Assembly (NCBI RefSeq): GCF_030867095.1
Contig: NC_081836.1
Coordinates: forward strand, 30,268,338-30,332,337
Source: Alligator mississippiensis
Lineage: Eukaryota > Chordata > Crocodylia > Alligatoridae
DNA length: 64,000 bases
Direction: 5' to 3'
Part shown: positions 35,701-46,369 of the stretch, piece after piece
Numbering within the stretch: position 1 is the stretch's first letter
Layout of the letters: each line of letters starts with the position of its first letter
Program-made: the position numbers and the translations under genes
The notes under the pieces: generated by a model
What the model saw: only the letters and a program-made list of their open reading frames with translations
Told to the model about the DNA's origin: nothing
The model's database searches: none

Positions 35701-36033
35701 ATAAGCAGCGACTAGCCTGCTGTGACCTAGGCTTCAGTGACATAGGCTGCTTGGAGCAGGACCCTTGCCATCCATCTGTCACTTCTTGAAAACATTCCTT
35801 AGATTTAATCAAAGCTGAGCACTACTCAAGGAGTCTGGGCATAGGCAGAGACACAGCTCAGCACTTAGGTCAGAGGGATCAGCAAACCAGTGGGCAAGTA
35901 CCAGAGTTCACACAGCCTCTGAGCACACAGCTGCTGTGTACCCATGGCAGGATTCACACTAGGACCTTGAACAAAGCCAGGTGCAAACATTCATGCCATT
36001 ATTCCAATCACCTGCCCTTGGGTGTTGCAAGAA
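32733..36033. other. Intergenic interval with MIR-like relic, no recognised genes
   Basis: An inverse MIR-like relic is at about 32975-33050 (CCATTTTATGGATGAGGGAC, CTGAGGCACAGGGAGACTG). A13 and GA microsatellite tracts occur at 33339 and 34178-34191. No exon is recognised despite many short frames. Confidence 0.45.
32975..33050 (-). repeat. MIR-like SINE relic, inverse
   Basis: CCATTTTATGGATGAGGGACCTGAGGCACAGGGAG and TGTGTGAATTGTCCAGGGC read as the complement of the MIR segment with TTGGGCAAG, CTGTGCCTCAG and TGTAAAATGG. Confidence 0.6.
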
Positions 36034-36119
36034 CCATGTACTAATAGACAGACAAGGTTCCTTGGGTGAATTTGATATCTCTTATTATACCAACCCAAAT
36101 AGCTGGAGAATAGTTATTA

Positions 36120-36155
36120 AGCAAGCTTTCAGGTTCAAAAACCCTTCATCAGGCT
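36120..36155 (-). ncRNA. Hammerhead-ribozyme-like core, left arm (opposite strand)
   Basis: On the - strand the left arm reads CTGATGA (36152-36146), the same stem II, then GAAA (36130-36127) and GCTTGC. It is the inverse copy of the right-arm motif. The same limits on stem I apply. Confidence 0.45.
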
Positions 36156-36251
36156 AAGGAAGTTTCAGCAGTCGGTGTGTGCTCTTCCTGGAAGCTTCTT
36201 TACTTTTCATTCCATCCAGGAAGAGCACACACCAACTGCTGAAATTTCCTT

Positions 36252-36290
36252 AGCCTGATGAAGGGTTTTTGAACCTGAAAGCTTGCTTAA
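36252..36290 (+). ncRNA. Hammerhead-ribozyme-like core, right arm
   Basis: CTGATGA at 36255-36261 is followed by AGGGTT-TTTG-AACCT, which can pair as stem II with one bulged G, then GAAA at 36277-36280 and GCTTGCTT, which can form a very short stem III before a possible NUH cleavage triplet (CUU). This is the order of a type I hammerhead. Stem I pairing between the sequence before CTGATGA and that after the cleavage triplet is poor by eye, so this copy may be inactive. Confidence 0.5.
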
Positions 36291-36544
36291 TAACTGTTCT
36301 CCAACTATTTGGGTTGGTCTAATAAGAGATATCAAATTCACCCAAGGAACCTTGTCTGCCTATGTCCTTAGACCAACACGGCTACAACCTACACCCATGT
36401 ACTAATAGAAGCATTTATACTCATGGCCTTCCAGTAAACTCCTACAAACAATTAATCCATGCTTTTAAAAAAAAAAAATCACACCCCCACACACACCCAG
36501 TGGTGGGATCCCAAGCTCTGATGTGGTATTAAAGAGTACCACAT

Positions 36545-36917
36545 TGAAACAAAGAAAATTAGGGTTGGAAGGGATCTTAGGAGGTCATCTAGTCCAACTC
36601 CCTGCTCAAAGCAAGACCATCCCTAACTATTTTATCCCATTCAAGGCTTTGTCTAGCCAGGCCTTAAAAACTTCCAAAGATGGAGATTCTACAACCTCTC
36701 TGGGTAACCTGGTCCAGTGCTTCACTACCCTCCTAGGGATGAAATTTTTCCTAATATCTAACCTAAACTTCACTTGCTGCAACTTGAGACCATTGCACCT
36801 TGTTCTGTCATCTGCCACCACTGAGAACAGTCTAGGCTCCATCGTCTTTGTAACCACCCTTCAGGTAGTTGAAGGGTGCTATTCAATCCCCTCAGTCTTC
36901 TCTTCTCCAGACTAAAT
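36545..36917 (-). mobile_element. CR1 LINE 3' fragment, bird-like subfamily
   Basis: On the - strand the segment encodes the C-terminal residues of CR1 ORF2 ([33 protein letters not shown]). It ends in a 3' UTR whose complement reads GGGTTGGAAGGGATCTTAGG and CATCTAGTCCAACTCCCTGC. The 3' UTR differs from the other CR1 copies here and resembles the classic avian CR1 end, so it is a separate and probably older subfamily. Confidence 0.85.
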
Positions 36918-38687
36918 CATAGAATCACGTGCCCAATATTCACCCAGTTATCCTTGCTAAGGGCCCAGAGTCTCCCTTTCTCTGCAACAAGGCTCTGGTT
37001 GCAGTCCTCTCAGCCCCATACCTCCAGCTGTCCAGCCCTAGGCTGCTCACCAACTGACTTTGCTTCTTCTCTAGGGACTTTGCATGGCCTTTGAGTAAGG
37101 TGCCATCAGGTAACTGCTGTGAAGATCTGCAGAAGGAGAATGGGTTTGCCAGCATGAAATTGCTGTGGATGGCAGCTCTGCCTGGAGAGGTATCTTGTCT
37201 TCTCACATTAGTGGAGGGGAACAGGGAGCCAGCCCTGCTAGAATGCACTCTGATGGAAAAGTCACATGGAAAAGATCATCCACCTGCTCCCCCTCACACA
37301 CACCTGGAAACTGAGGTCAACCACAGCTAAAGGCTGCCTTCACGGCTCAGTGCCTAGCCTGTGTTTGAAAGGGGGAGAGTTGGGCAGAGAGAGACAAGAC
37401 CAGCTGCAGCAGGAGGCAGTGTCAGTAAGAGAAGAGGTCATTGGGATAAGAGATGAGAGGACAAGGCAGAGTACAAGTCCTTGGAAAGGAGCAGGAGCAG
37501 AAGCAGAGAGGGAGAGATTGATGCAGCCCAGGGCTGCTGCATGGAACTGGCATCTGCTACACTGGGTAGCATTGCATGGGGTTGAGGAGTACAAGGCTGT
37601 TGCTTCTTGGAGCCCAGAGGCCAAGAGCAGAATTGGACTAGGTCATGCTGGGCTCTTTACAGAGCCAGACACATGGGGCTCCTTGCAGCTACCCTGCTGC
37701 TGGTTCTCTGCCTGCCTGCCCTCTGCCCATAACATTCCTTATGCCCCTTGAGATGCATGAAGATACCAGCTCCTCAGGCTTTAAAGAGCACAAATGGGGC
37801 TCGGGGCTGGCTGGGAGGGAGTGAGCACTGCCATGGGCCATGGCACCTTGGGAGCTCATGTAGCAGTGAAAGGCCTTGGAATGCAGTCTGGGCTGTGAGA
37901 AGACCCTGCAGGAACTAGGAGCTGGTGATAGAGGTTTTGGGATTCCTGGATGGCCCCAGAAGTATTTGAAGCCAGTCCAATACTGCCCCCATATATCTTT
38001 ACAGACAAAGACCCATGATCACTCTGGTGACAATGTGGAACAGCAGAAGATCCAGGCTTCACAGTGCTATCTCCTGCACCTTTGCTTCATGCACAGTATC
38101 AGCTGTTCCAAAGCTTTCCTCAGGGACAGACATTCATGTGGCTCAGAGCTCCCCCCATCCTAACTGCAGGTTGTGATGGTTTCTGTTATGCAGAGCAGAT
38201 GGGCTGAAATTATATATATTTTCCCCTGTGAATTATGGCCTGATCTAGCTGCATATTTGATTGCTTCTAATTTTGTTAATTATATGCCTTTCCCATAACT
38301 GCAAACTGCATGAATGCTGGGAGCTAATTCAATTAGATTTGCACAGAAACAAGTGGTAGCTTAGAAAGCTCCCAGGTCTTCATCTTAAAGTGACTGGGTA
38401 GCTCTGCTGCAGGTCTCCATTACACGAATCAGGTTTGATATAGGAAGAGCTGAATGTTCCCCAGGGCTGGGGTCCCACTTAACAGTGAGATTAGTTCAGA
38501 GCTACTCAGGTATGTTCAGCTGGAATATGCTGAGCCTGGAGAAGTAGCAGGCTGTTTAGCAGACACCACATTTCCACAGGTCAGCTCTGACTCGTTCTAG
38601 TGCCACGTGGGTTTGAAGAAGGACAGGATCCAATCATAACCCCATGCCAAGGCCAGAGGAACAGAGGTGCTTCATTAGCACCCTTTA
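36918..38687. other. Intergenic interval without recognised genes
   Basis: Nothing recognisable as an exon or RNA gene. A short TATATATA tract lies at 38213-38220. Confidence 0.45.
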
Positions 38688-39556
38688 GGCTAGGGACAGA
38701 CATTCAAAAAGCCTGAGACTGAATTGATTCAGTCTTTGAAGGTTAGTTTAACCTGGCTAGGATAAATCAGTTTTGTAACCAGACAGACATCCCACAAATG
38801 CAGGCACATGCCTGCAATGGCTCAGGCTAGAAGATGGGGGGTGGTGCTAAAGCAGCGTCCTTTCCCCAGGATTGAGCTGAAGGGGGCGTGGCCAGCCCCC
38901 CCCTTGTGATTAGGAAGGGGTTCCCCCCCTTGACAGAGCATTTATCAGCTCTGTTATCAGCATTTAACACTCCAGTAGAACACAAAGCCTCCCCCATTAC
39001 AAGCTCTTCTTAAACAGCTTTTTCCAAAAGAAGGAATGCAGGGACATGACCGTCTGAGCTGTTGATTACCTCTAAAAAGCCGTAAGTGGACACTGTCCTA
39101 TCTGCCTTACATTAGCTAGTAGACCACATGCTGGCTACAGTCCTGCTGTGGGAGAGAGGAGGAAAGGGTCTCTGATTAAGCAGCAAGTGGGGATGGGGCA
39201 CAGGGAAGCCAGGCACATGCTCTGTGCCTGCAAGTCTCTGCTGGACTCCCCCCAGGGAGCAGAGGGGAGGGACCAGCCCTGCTGTGGTGCAGTGAGCCCT
39301 GCCCAGTCCAGAGAGCATGCCAGTATGCTGGGGGCATCTGGTTTAGCTTAAACCAGCAAAGGTTCTGGGACAGCCATTGTATAAACTGGTTTGACCCAAA
39401 TCCATTAAGTCTAATACTACATTCAACCAGGTTTATCTTAAACCAATTTCAGCCATTTTCAAACCGGTTTATGTGCACTGAATGTCTGTTCTGTTACAGG
39501 TTTAAACCATTTTCTGATCACTTAAACCAGTTTATGTGTAATGTCTGTTCCTAGCC
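38688..39556. mobile_element. DNA transposon-like element with 17-bp terminal inverted repeats
   Basis: GGCTAGGGACAGACATT at 38688-38704 is the inverse of AATGTCTGTTCCTAGCC at 39540-39556, with one mismatch in 17. Inside both ends lie several AAACCGGTTTA/TTTAAACCAG palindromic motifs (38735-38785, 39340-39535), and an inner copy of AATGTCTGTTCTG at 39481. No transposase frame. The target duplication is not clear at these boundaries, so superfamily is undecided. Two partly overlapping MITE copies are possible. Confidence 0.6.
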
Positions 39557-40539
39557 ATAGTGAACAAGCATAGGAAACCCCTCTTTCCAACAACTGCTCT
39601 TTAGCATGACAGGTACTAAAGGAATCACCTTCCAAAATGGGCATGGTGCTCTCCTGGGCTTTGGAAGCTCCTGTTGCAAGAGGATCCACAGTATTCAAGC
39701 AGACTCCCTCCTCACATTGAGGGGGAGAGGAAAAGAGAGGAGGGAAACCCTTTCTCCCCCCATACATTCCTATATACAGGTTCATGGCACTGGCTCTTAG
39801 GCACAGTGTAGTAAAAGGATGATATAGATTCATCAAGGGGTTCCTGATGAAGGGCAGTAGGAGTAGTGACACTTCCACCACACACCTCAGGACAGTCACA
39901 GCAACAGATAGCCCTACTGCTTGTGTATCACGGCCCATTCACCACACAACCACCACTCCCTGGGTTAAACAGGGCTCTGCATTCAGCTTTCCTAGGAAAA
40001 TAACTGCCTTTCAGTGAACACTGCTAGGAGAGAAGATGGCTTTACTGGAACTGAAATTCTGGACCATGCCTCTGAATTTGCAAGCAATATCTTTACAATG
40101 CTGCTCTATGCCCAAGTCAGTTTTCTCCTTGAGAATCCATGGAAGTTCTCTATACCTGTGGGCTGGAAAGGGAGGTGGTAGGATGAGGAGCTAAAGCCAC
40201 ATTTTCTTATTGTGGATGATCAGAAGAACGGCCCTGTTAACAAAAGACCTTTCAGGTTGGTCACTAAGAGCCTGTTTCAAAGCCCACTAAACATAATGTA
40301 AAGTCTGGAATAGTCTTTGGAACTGATGCTAAATCAGTCAGTGAGAGAGGGTCTTTTGCTCATCTTTCTCTGTGGTGGAGGATTCTGATAGGTGGGACAG
40401 AAAAAGAGGAGATTACTTTCTAAGCGGGCCTGCTGGGAGTTGGGACAAGGGCTGAGGCAGTTCCTGTTTGGGAAACATGAAGTAGAAAGAAAGAGCTGGT
40501 GAAGAAATAAAAAGGAGGGCTATGGAAGGGAAAGGGAGC
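39557..40539. other. Intergenic interval without recognised genes
   Basis: Unassigned sequence with no recognisable exon, RNA gene or repeat. Confidence 0.4.
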
Positions 40540-40547
40540 ACATAGTA

Positions 40548-40805
40548 CAGTGATTCTCAACCAGGGTGTTGAGACACACTGGTGTCCTGCCAGAACTTTT
40601 GAAGGAACCATCAAAAGAGGTACTAAGAGATAAGCAGATTCAGGCTTGTCCCTGCCTAGATGATCCCCCATCTCCACTGCCAGGGCCCTCTGTGAAGAAG
40701 TAAGCACTGTAATCTATAAATTATTTTTTGAAACTGGTACCTATTTAAGTCACAAAAATTATTCAGTGAGAGGTACATCCAGTTAAAAAAGGTTGAGAAC
40801 CACTG
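40548..40805. mobile_element. hAT MITE with MER5-like termini
   Basis: The left end CAGTGATTCTCAACCAGGGTG and right end AAAAGGTTGAGAACCACTG are inverted repeats, of the CAGTGGTTCTCAA type known from hAT-Charlie MITEs. The flanks ACATAGTA (40540-40547) and ACATAGCA (40806-40813) form an 8-bp duplication with one mismatch. At 258 bp it is non-autonomous. Confidence 0.88.
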
Positions 40806-40813
40806 ACATAGCA

Positions 40814-41644
40814 CAAGAGAAGTAGCTGGCAGATTGAGTGTCAAGAGAAGACAGGTTTTGAGCCATAAATCCAAATAGAGGCTTTAGAAAGATCTAAGGC
40901 TCATTAAATCGGCTTTAAAACAATATCCCTTCAGGGCCTGGCTAGACCTTCTAAGCACCAGTGTTACTTTAGCTGGTTTGTTTTCTTTTTTCCAGAAAAC
41001 CTTGATTAAAAATACCTGGACTGGATTTAGCACCTGTTACTGGAAACAGCCACTCCATGGTCTTCTCATGCATCATCTTCTAGCCCCTCCTGACTCCTCA
41101 AGCTTCCTTTCTCAAGCTACTTCTCACCATTCCCCACGATTGTCCCCTTATCTCTGCACAGCTTATGTCAGGGCCTCTGGAGAGGAAGCAGCTGACAATA
41201 GCTGTGTCCCTGTTGGGCCATGAACAACAGTTTACAGAACTTTACCAAACTCCCCTAATGTGGCACTATGCTTAATTTTGGTAGTGAGGTAAATTGTGAG
41301 GACTGCTGTGTAGCAAGACTCAGGCTGCAGTCTGTGTGGTTATTCTGGGCACTTAATGAGGCTCTCTTTTAATTTAATTACATCACAATGTACTACAGTG
41401 CACTAATTGATTTTGAGAATAGTAACTGGATGCATTTATGTTAATTAGAGGGCCTTGCCTAGGTTACATACACTGTGTTCCCTAGAGCTGATCAAAGTGT
41501 GTTTGCTTCATGCGTGAGCAGAACAGACCATCCCAAAGAGCCCAGGAACAGGAGAGAACCCTCATAATCTGAAAACTTCTCCTTCTACCATAGTACTGCC
41601 CATCCTAGAGAGACTCACAAGACTGTATTGGATCTGCCCATGCA
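40814..41644. other. Intergenic interval without recognised genes
   Basis: No exon, RNA gene or repeat recognised. Confidence 0.4.
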
Positions 41645-41852
41645 AGATCATATTTACTGTCCAAGCCCCCAAGGCCTCGAACAGACTGTCACCAGAGGTG
41701 GTGCAAGCACCTACTCTGGACTCCTTTAAGATACATTTGGACATTTACCTTGCTGGGATCCTTTGACCCCAGTTGACTTCCTGCCCCTGGAGCAGGGGGC
41801 TGGACTTGATGATCTCCTGAGGTCCCTTCCAGCCCTAATGTCTATGAAATCA
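41645..41852 (+). mobile_element. CR1 LINE 3' fragment, same subfamily as the 22.9-25.6 kb copy
   Basis: Encodes FTVQAPKA then EVVQAPTLDSFKIHLDIYLAGIL and a stop, and its 3' UTR (CCTGGAGCAGGGGGCTGGACT, TCCCTTCCAGCCCTAATGTC) closely follows the 3' end at 25540-25630. Strongly 5'-truncated. Confidence 0.85.
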
Positions 41853-43507
41853 ATGAATCCCTCTTGCAGATATATGGAAAGGGAGCTTATGGGACCAGGT
41901 AGCAGGAGACCTGGGAGCTATTCTCTGCTCTGTTGTTCATTCAGTGTGAGGCCTCAGAACAAATTAGCTTCTCTGGTTCTCTGTTGCTCCTGCTGCAAGG
42001 TGGGACTCAATGCATGCATTTCAAAGGGCAGGGGGATGGTAAGAGAAAAGCCTACAACAGATGCCACCACTCCAGAACTCAACGAGCTATTCCACATGTT
42101 GTAGGCCCTGGTGTAACCCATGCTTCATTACCACACTATGAGGATGCAGTGTTTGTCCCAAAGCAGAACCTCCAGTACCACGTACCGCCAGGCCAAGTGG
42201 TTGCAGCTGCTCCCCAGATTCAAATGTTACCCCAGACCTATGCAGCTCTGTGAGAAGAACCCAGCTGTACCCCAGGTACAAATGTGTTTCCTGGTGGGTA
42301 TCGCTGTAGTGGTGCAATGCTGCATGGAATCTGCAGCAGGCATCTGCCTCACATCCCAGGCTGGCCTGTGGCACGTGTTTTCAGCAACTCCAGCCAACAA
42401 GTTCACAGTGCTGAAATCCAACCAGCCATGCCTAGGGATGTGAAGGAGATAGGGTCTATTTATTTGTTGCTGTGGAAACCAGACCCAAGCTGTAGCTGTC
42501 TTGTGCATATATGAGTGCTTGCCGAGTAGTAGAATATGCATCAGATTCTGCTGTCTGCTGTGGGGCCAAATGAATCACTCTGGATTTGTGCTGGTATTAA
42601 GGAGACCAACCCCTGGCAAGTTGTATGGAATCAACATGATTTAGAAACATCCTCTTGCTGCTTCCCCTGGGGGGTGTGCAGATCAGGCAGATTGTGAAGT
42701 CAGGGAGCTTTAGACCCACTGTGGGAGCCAGAAGAGCTTGTAAACAAAAGGAAATGTCAAGGTGCTACTGCTGTGGAAGACAGTTGATGCTAATACATCC
42801 TGGGGTTTCAAATGTCAGTGTGAGGCTCAGACCTATTTCTTCCAGACAGCTCCAGTACAACCAGCCAGGGATGACTCTCCTGTACTCTATCGGAGCAGGG
42901 AAGTACAGAGGAGAGGATCATGGAGCTAAGTTTTCTTCTGCCACACCAGACCACTTTTTGGTGTCTGACAAGTTTGAGGTCCAGCATCTGACATGTTTTA
43001 CCAAAGAAGTGGCTGCACTTCAACCTCTTAGCACTTTTCTTTCATAGCAAGTCCAACTTTGTCTATGAATTTCTTCACCTGCTACTTTAATGTGGCCACA
43101 CTGAGCAGGAGAAGGGAGGGGGAAAAGAGCACAGACACTTCCGAATCTGATTTAAGTTTCCAAACTTCAGTCATCCTAAGAACTGCAGACTGTGCATAAG
43201 AGCTGTGATGTGTGCATTCTAGAAAGCCTGGGTGCCTTTTCTGGGAGCTGAGATCTTGTGAGTCTAGTTTTTAATCTCTACTTACAGGACAACCTGTCTA
43301 GGGACCTGGCCCAAAAAAGCTCACTGAAATCTATCAAAGTCTTTCTATTTAATTCATTAGATTGGTATTCAATGGCTTAAAGATGAGCCAGCTGTGGTCA
43401 AGTCAAATCATGGTCAATATCAATTTATCACACCTTTTGCTGACACAATTTGGTATTTTTCCATAGAGTCAACTGACTTTCCTCAAGCTGAAGTCACCAT
43501 CTTAGAA
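41853..43507. other. Intergenic interval without recognised genes
   Basis: Several frames of about 100 codons overlap on both strands at 41930-42540 without a recognised domain. No exon, RNA gene or mobile element is assigned. Confidence 0.4.
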
Positions 43508-44467
43508 ATTCATAGATTCACAGATGGTTGGATTAGAAGGGACCTTAGCAGATCATTGAATCCAACCCCCTGCCCTGGGCAGGAAAGAGTACTGGGGTCA
43601 GAGGACCCCCACCAGGTGCATGTCTAGCCTCCTCTTAAAGGCCCCCAAGGTAGGGGAGAGCACTGCCTCCCTTGGAAGCTCATTCCAGATTTTGGCAACC
43701 ATTACCGTAAAGAAGTTCTTCCTGACATCTAACCTAAAGCTGCTTTCCGTCAGCTTGTGGCCATTGTTCCTAGTTACTCCAAGGTGTGCCCTGGTAAACA
43801 GAGCATCTCCTATTCCTTGCTGTCCCCCTGTGATGAATTTGTAGGCAGCCAAAAGATCACCTCCCAGCCGTCTCTTGTGGAGGCTGAAGAGATCCAGGGC
43901 TCTCAATCTCTCCTCATAGGGCTTTGCCTGCAGGTCCCTAACCATATGAGGGGCTCTCCTCTGTACCCTCTGGAGGTTGTGCACTTCCCTCTTGAAGTGT
44001 GGCATCCAAAACTGGATGCAGTACTCTGACTGTAGCCTGACCAATGCTGCATAAAGGGGAAGTATCACCTCCTTGGACCTATTTGTCATGTACCTGCTAA
44101 TGCATGATAAAGTGCAGTTAGCTTTACTGATCACTTTGTCACGTTGATGACTCATGTTCATCTTGAAGTCAACAGTGACTCCAAGATCCCTTTCTGCTGC
44201 TGTGCTGCTGAGAAGATCTTCCCCCAGTCTGTAAGCATGCTGGTGATTCCTTCCTAGGTGCAGTGCCTTGCATTTGTCCTTATTGAACTGCATCCTACTG
44301 TTCTTCCCGCTTTTCCAACCTGTCCAGATCGCCTGGATTCATTCCCTACCCTCTGGTGTGTTAACTTTACTCCATAATTTGGTATCATCTGCAAATTTGG
44401 ACAGAGTGCTTTCCAAGCCCTCATCCAAGTCACTGATGAAGACATTGAACAGTACCGGTCCAAGGAA
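43508..44467 (-). mobile_element. CR1 LINE 3' third, with long intact C-terminal frame
   Basis: On the - strand the copy starts within the reverse transcriptase domain ([25 protein letters not shown] near 44467-44380). An in-frame stop and a frame change follow in the region 44360-44300. From 44293 to 43598 an uninterrupted 231-codon stretch encodes the C-terminal part (MQFNKDKCKALHLGRNHQH, RDLGVTVD, YCIQFWMPHFKREV, FFTVMVAKIWNELPREA, HLVGVL and a stop). The 3' UTR ends at ATCTGTGAATCTATGAAT. It is close to the copy at 52291-53780. Confidence 0.9.
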
Positions 44468-45070
44468 ATATTCTCTTTCCTCCTAATTCTCTTTTATTTA
44501 AAAGAACAATGCTTGTTCCACCCAACCCATATTTTTTGTGTGGAAAATTTGTCATATTCCAGGTCAAGTCAACCAAATCAGTTCTGAATCCTCTCGATTG
44601 AGCAAAACTCAATTGTTCAAACACCATATGTGGTGCTACAACTGGCAGGTATCCTCCACCCCAGACTTTTCAGCTTGGGGCTTCATATACTCCCAGATTG
44701 ACTGGCAGGCATCCTACGGGCAGGTCCAAACCTGGAGGGCTTGGATGTCCCTGAGTCTTACTTGCCTTTAGTAAATGGCCACAGGAGCAAGTTATGGAGG
44801 AGTCCCCCATTTCCATAAAGCTGGCATGTAGCCAAGATCCTCCCACTGGAAGTTGGCCACTGGGAAGCTAATTACAAGACTTGTAGGGTGTCCTGTCCAT
44901 TGTGTATTGGACAGTGGTGCACCCTCCACTACATCATGCCATTCAAATCCATCTTGGTCCAGGCAACAAACCAGTAAAGCAACTATTTAATTCAGTAATA
45001 CAGGGCCAATCCTAAAGGCCATTGACCTCAATGGCAAGCTAGTCCAAATGCTGGGCTTCAGACTGGGGCC
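44468..45070. other. Intergenic interval without recognised genes
   Basis: The motif TATACTCCCAGATTGACTGGCAGGCATCCT near 44690 partly repeats TACAACTGGCAGGTATCCT at 44638, a small local duplication. A degenerate palindrome fragment (AGGGCCAATCCTAAAGGCCATTGACCTCAATGG) at 45002-45034 resembles the ancient repeat at 28968 and 46297. Confidence 0.4.
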
Positions 45071-45078
45071 AGTTACAG

Positions 45079-45457
45079 TAGGGTGACCACCCATTCCTAA
45101 TTGTGTGGGACAGTCCTGCAATGGGAACCTCAAGTCCTGGTCCCGGGCTGCACAACTCTGGGACAGCATTTGTCTCAGATTCGCAGCATCTGCAGGGATC
45201 AGGAAACAGCAGGTTTCCCCTTGCAGGCTACCAGTGTTTCAGCCTGCAAGGGGCTGCCAGGAGCAGGATGCAGAGGGCACTGTGTGCATATGCGTGCCCC
45301 CACACATGCATGTGGCCAAGAAATACAGCTGGGAAGTGGGGGTGAAGTGAGGAGAGGGAAGGGGGGAGGAGGGGAAGATGTGGGGGGAGAGGGAGGTGAG
45401 AGCGGGGAAAGGTGGGTATGTGTGCTGCCCTCCCCTTTTGAAAAGGTGGTCACCCTA
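45079..45457. mobile_element. hAT MITE with TAGGGTGACCA-type termini
   Basis: The ends TAGGGTGACCACC and GGTGGTCACCCTA are perfect 13-bp inverted repeats. AGTTACAG (45071-45078) and AGTTGCAG (45458-45465) flank it, an 8-bp duplication with one mismatch. The left interior (TGTGGGACAGTCCTG) resembles a known reptile hAT MITE. The right part is a purine-rich tract (45339-45412). Confidence 0.88.
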
Positions 45458-45490
45458 AGTTGCAGTGTGGGCAAGACAAGTGAGACACAC

Positions 45491-46225
45491 TGTTGCAGGG
45501 CACTAAGGTATCCTGCTCCTAGAAGAGCAGGAACTGCCTGGGGAGAGCCCAAAGAGCCAGGCAGGAGCCCAGGTGCAAGTTGCCATGCCAACCGGCTAAG
45601 GAGGCAATTAGTCAGCACCTGTACCTGAAACTAAGGGAGGCAGCTCCCTGGCGGGAAGGAGCTCTCTTAGACTGGGAAGGGAAAGAGGCCTGATTAATCT
45701 CTGCTCCGGGTAATGGTAAAGGGGCAGAGCACACCTTTGGTAGCCTATGTTAAGTTATAGCCCAGGGGCATATGTTTTGTTTGTAGTTTTATAAGACCAG
45801 GGTGAGGCTATTTGGGGGAGGAGGAGGCCTCATTGGGGGCACAGACCCTGGCGCCAGAGAGGGCGTAGAGACAGGGCTGTGGAGAGCCCAGTGAGGACAA
45901 GGGGCTGAATTATAATGAGGCCGAGGCAAGACAATGCCAGTACCATCTGCAAGGCTTGGGGCACGGTAAAGGGGCGGTTGGAGCCACGCATATAGCCCAT
46001 AAGGCTAGGGTGCCCCCGAAACACCCATTGTGAAATGAGACCCACAAGGGGTCCGGGAACCCACGGGGTTCAGTAAGTTCATCAGACCGTGTCCAAGAGG
46101 ACTTAAAGGCAGCCTCCCTATTTTCATATTCTTCATCAAAGACATGGCGGGTGAGAACTGAGGGTGCCCATCGGGCCAAACTGGCACGGTTAAGGGGCCA
46201 TCCTTAAGGACTCCATCCCGTGACA
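45491..46225 (+). mobile_element. Solo LTR, 735 bp, with 5-bp target duplication (fossil)
   Basis: The segment begins TGTTGCAGGG and ends ATCCCGTGACA, an imperfect TG...CA inverted repeat. CACAC flanks it on both sides (45486-45490 and 46226-46230). The TSD is short and in slightly repetitive sequence, so it is suggestive only. A TATA-like TTTATAAG near 45789 suits + orientation. No gag, pol or env remains lie beside it, so it looks like the recombined single LTR of a Ty3/gypsy-like or retrovirus-like element; which one cannot be said. Whole as an LTR, but not a mobile unit. Confidence 0.65.
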
Positions 46226-46296
46226 CACACAACAGTACAGCATGGCTGTCTGAAAATGTAAAGTTTCACTAGCACCAGTACATGAAATGGACCTAA

Positions 46297-46369
46297 GGAC
46301 CAGATCTAAAGCTCACTACTGATGTCAATAGGAGGCTTCCATTTACTTCAGTGGATTCTGGTCAGGTCC
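46297..46369. repeat. Ancient amniote palindromic repeat, second copy
   Basis: GGACCAGATCTAAAGCTCACT mirrors AGTGGATTCTGGTCAGGTCC, with ATGTCAATAGGAGGCTTCCATTTACTTCA in the middle. It follows the same plan as the repeat at 28968-29036. Confidence 0.6.

Larger units (their letters stand above)
36049..36394 (+). mobile_element. Penelope-like element fragment in inverted-duplicate form, with 15-bp target duplication
   Basis: The element is bounded by an exact direct repeat CCATGTACTAATAGA at 36034-36048 and 36395-36409. Inside are two arms of about 140 bp (36051-36190 and 36214-36359) that are inverse copies with few mismatches, joined by a 23-bp loop, and a tail ending GACCAACACGGCTACAACC. The arms carry TTGGTCTAATAAGAGATATCA. 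The + strand of the right arm and the - strand of the left arm each carry a hammerhead-ribozyme-like core. Penelope-like retroelements are known to have such terminal repeats, hammerhead motifs and frequent inverted 5' copies. High arm identity and the intact duplication indicate a fairly recent insertion. No coding region is present. Confidence 0.75.
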
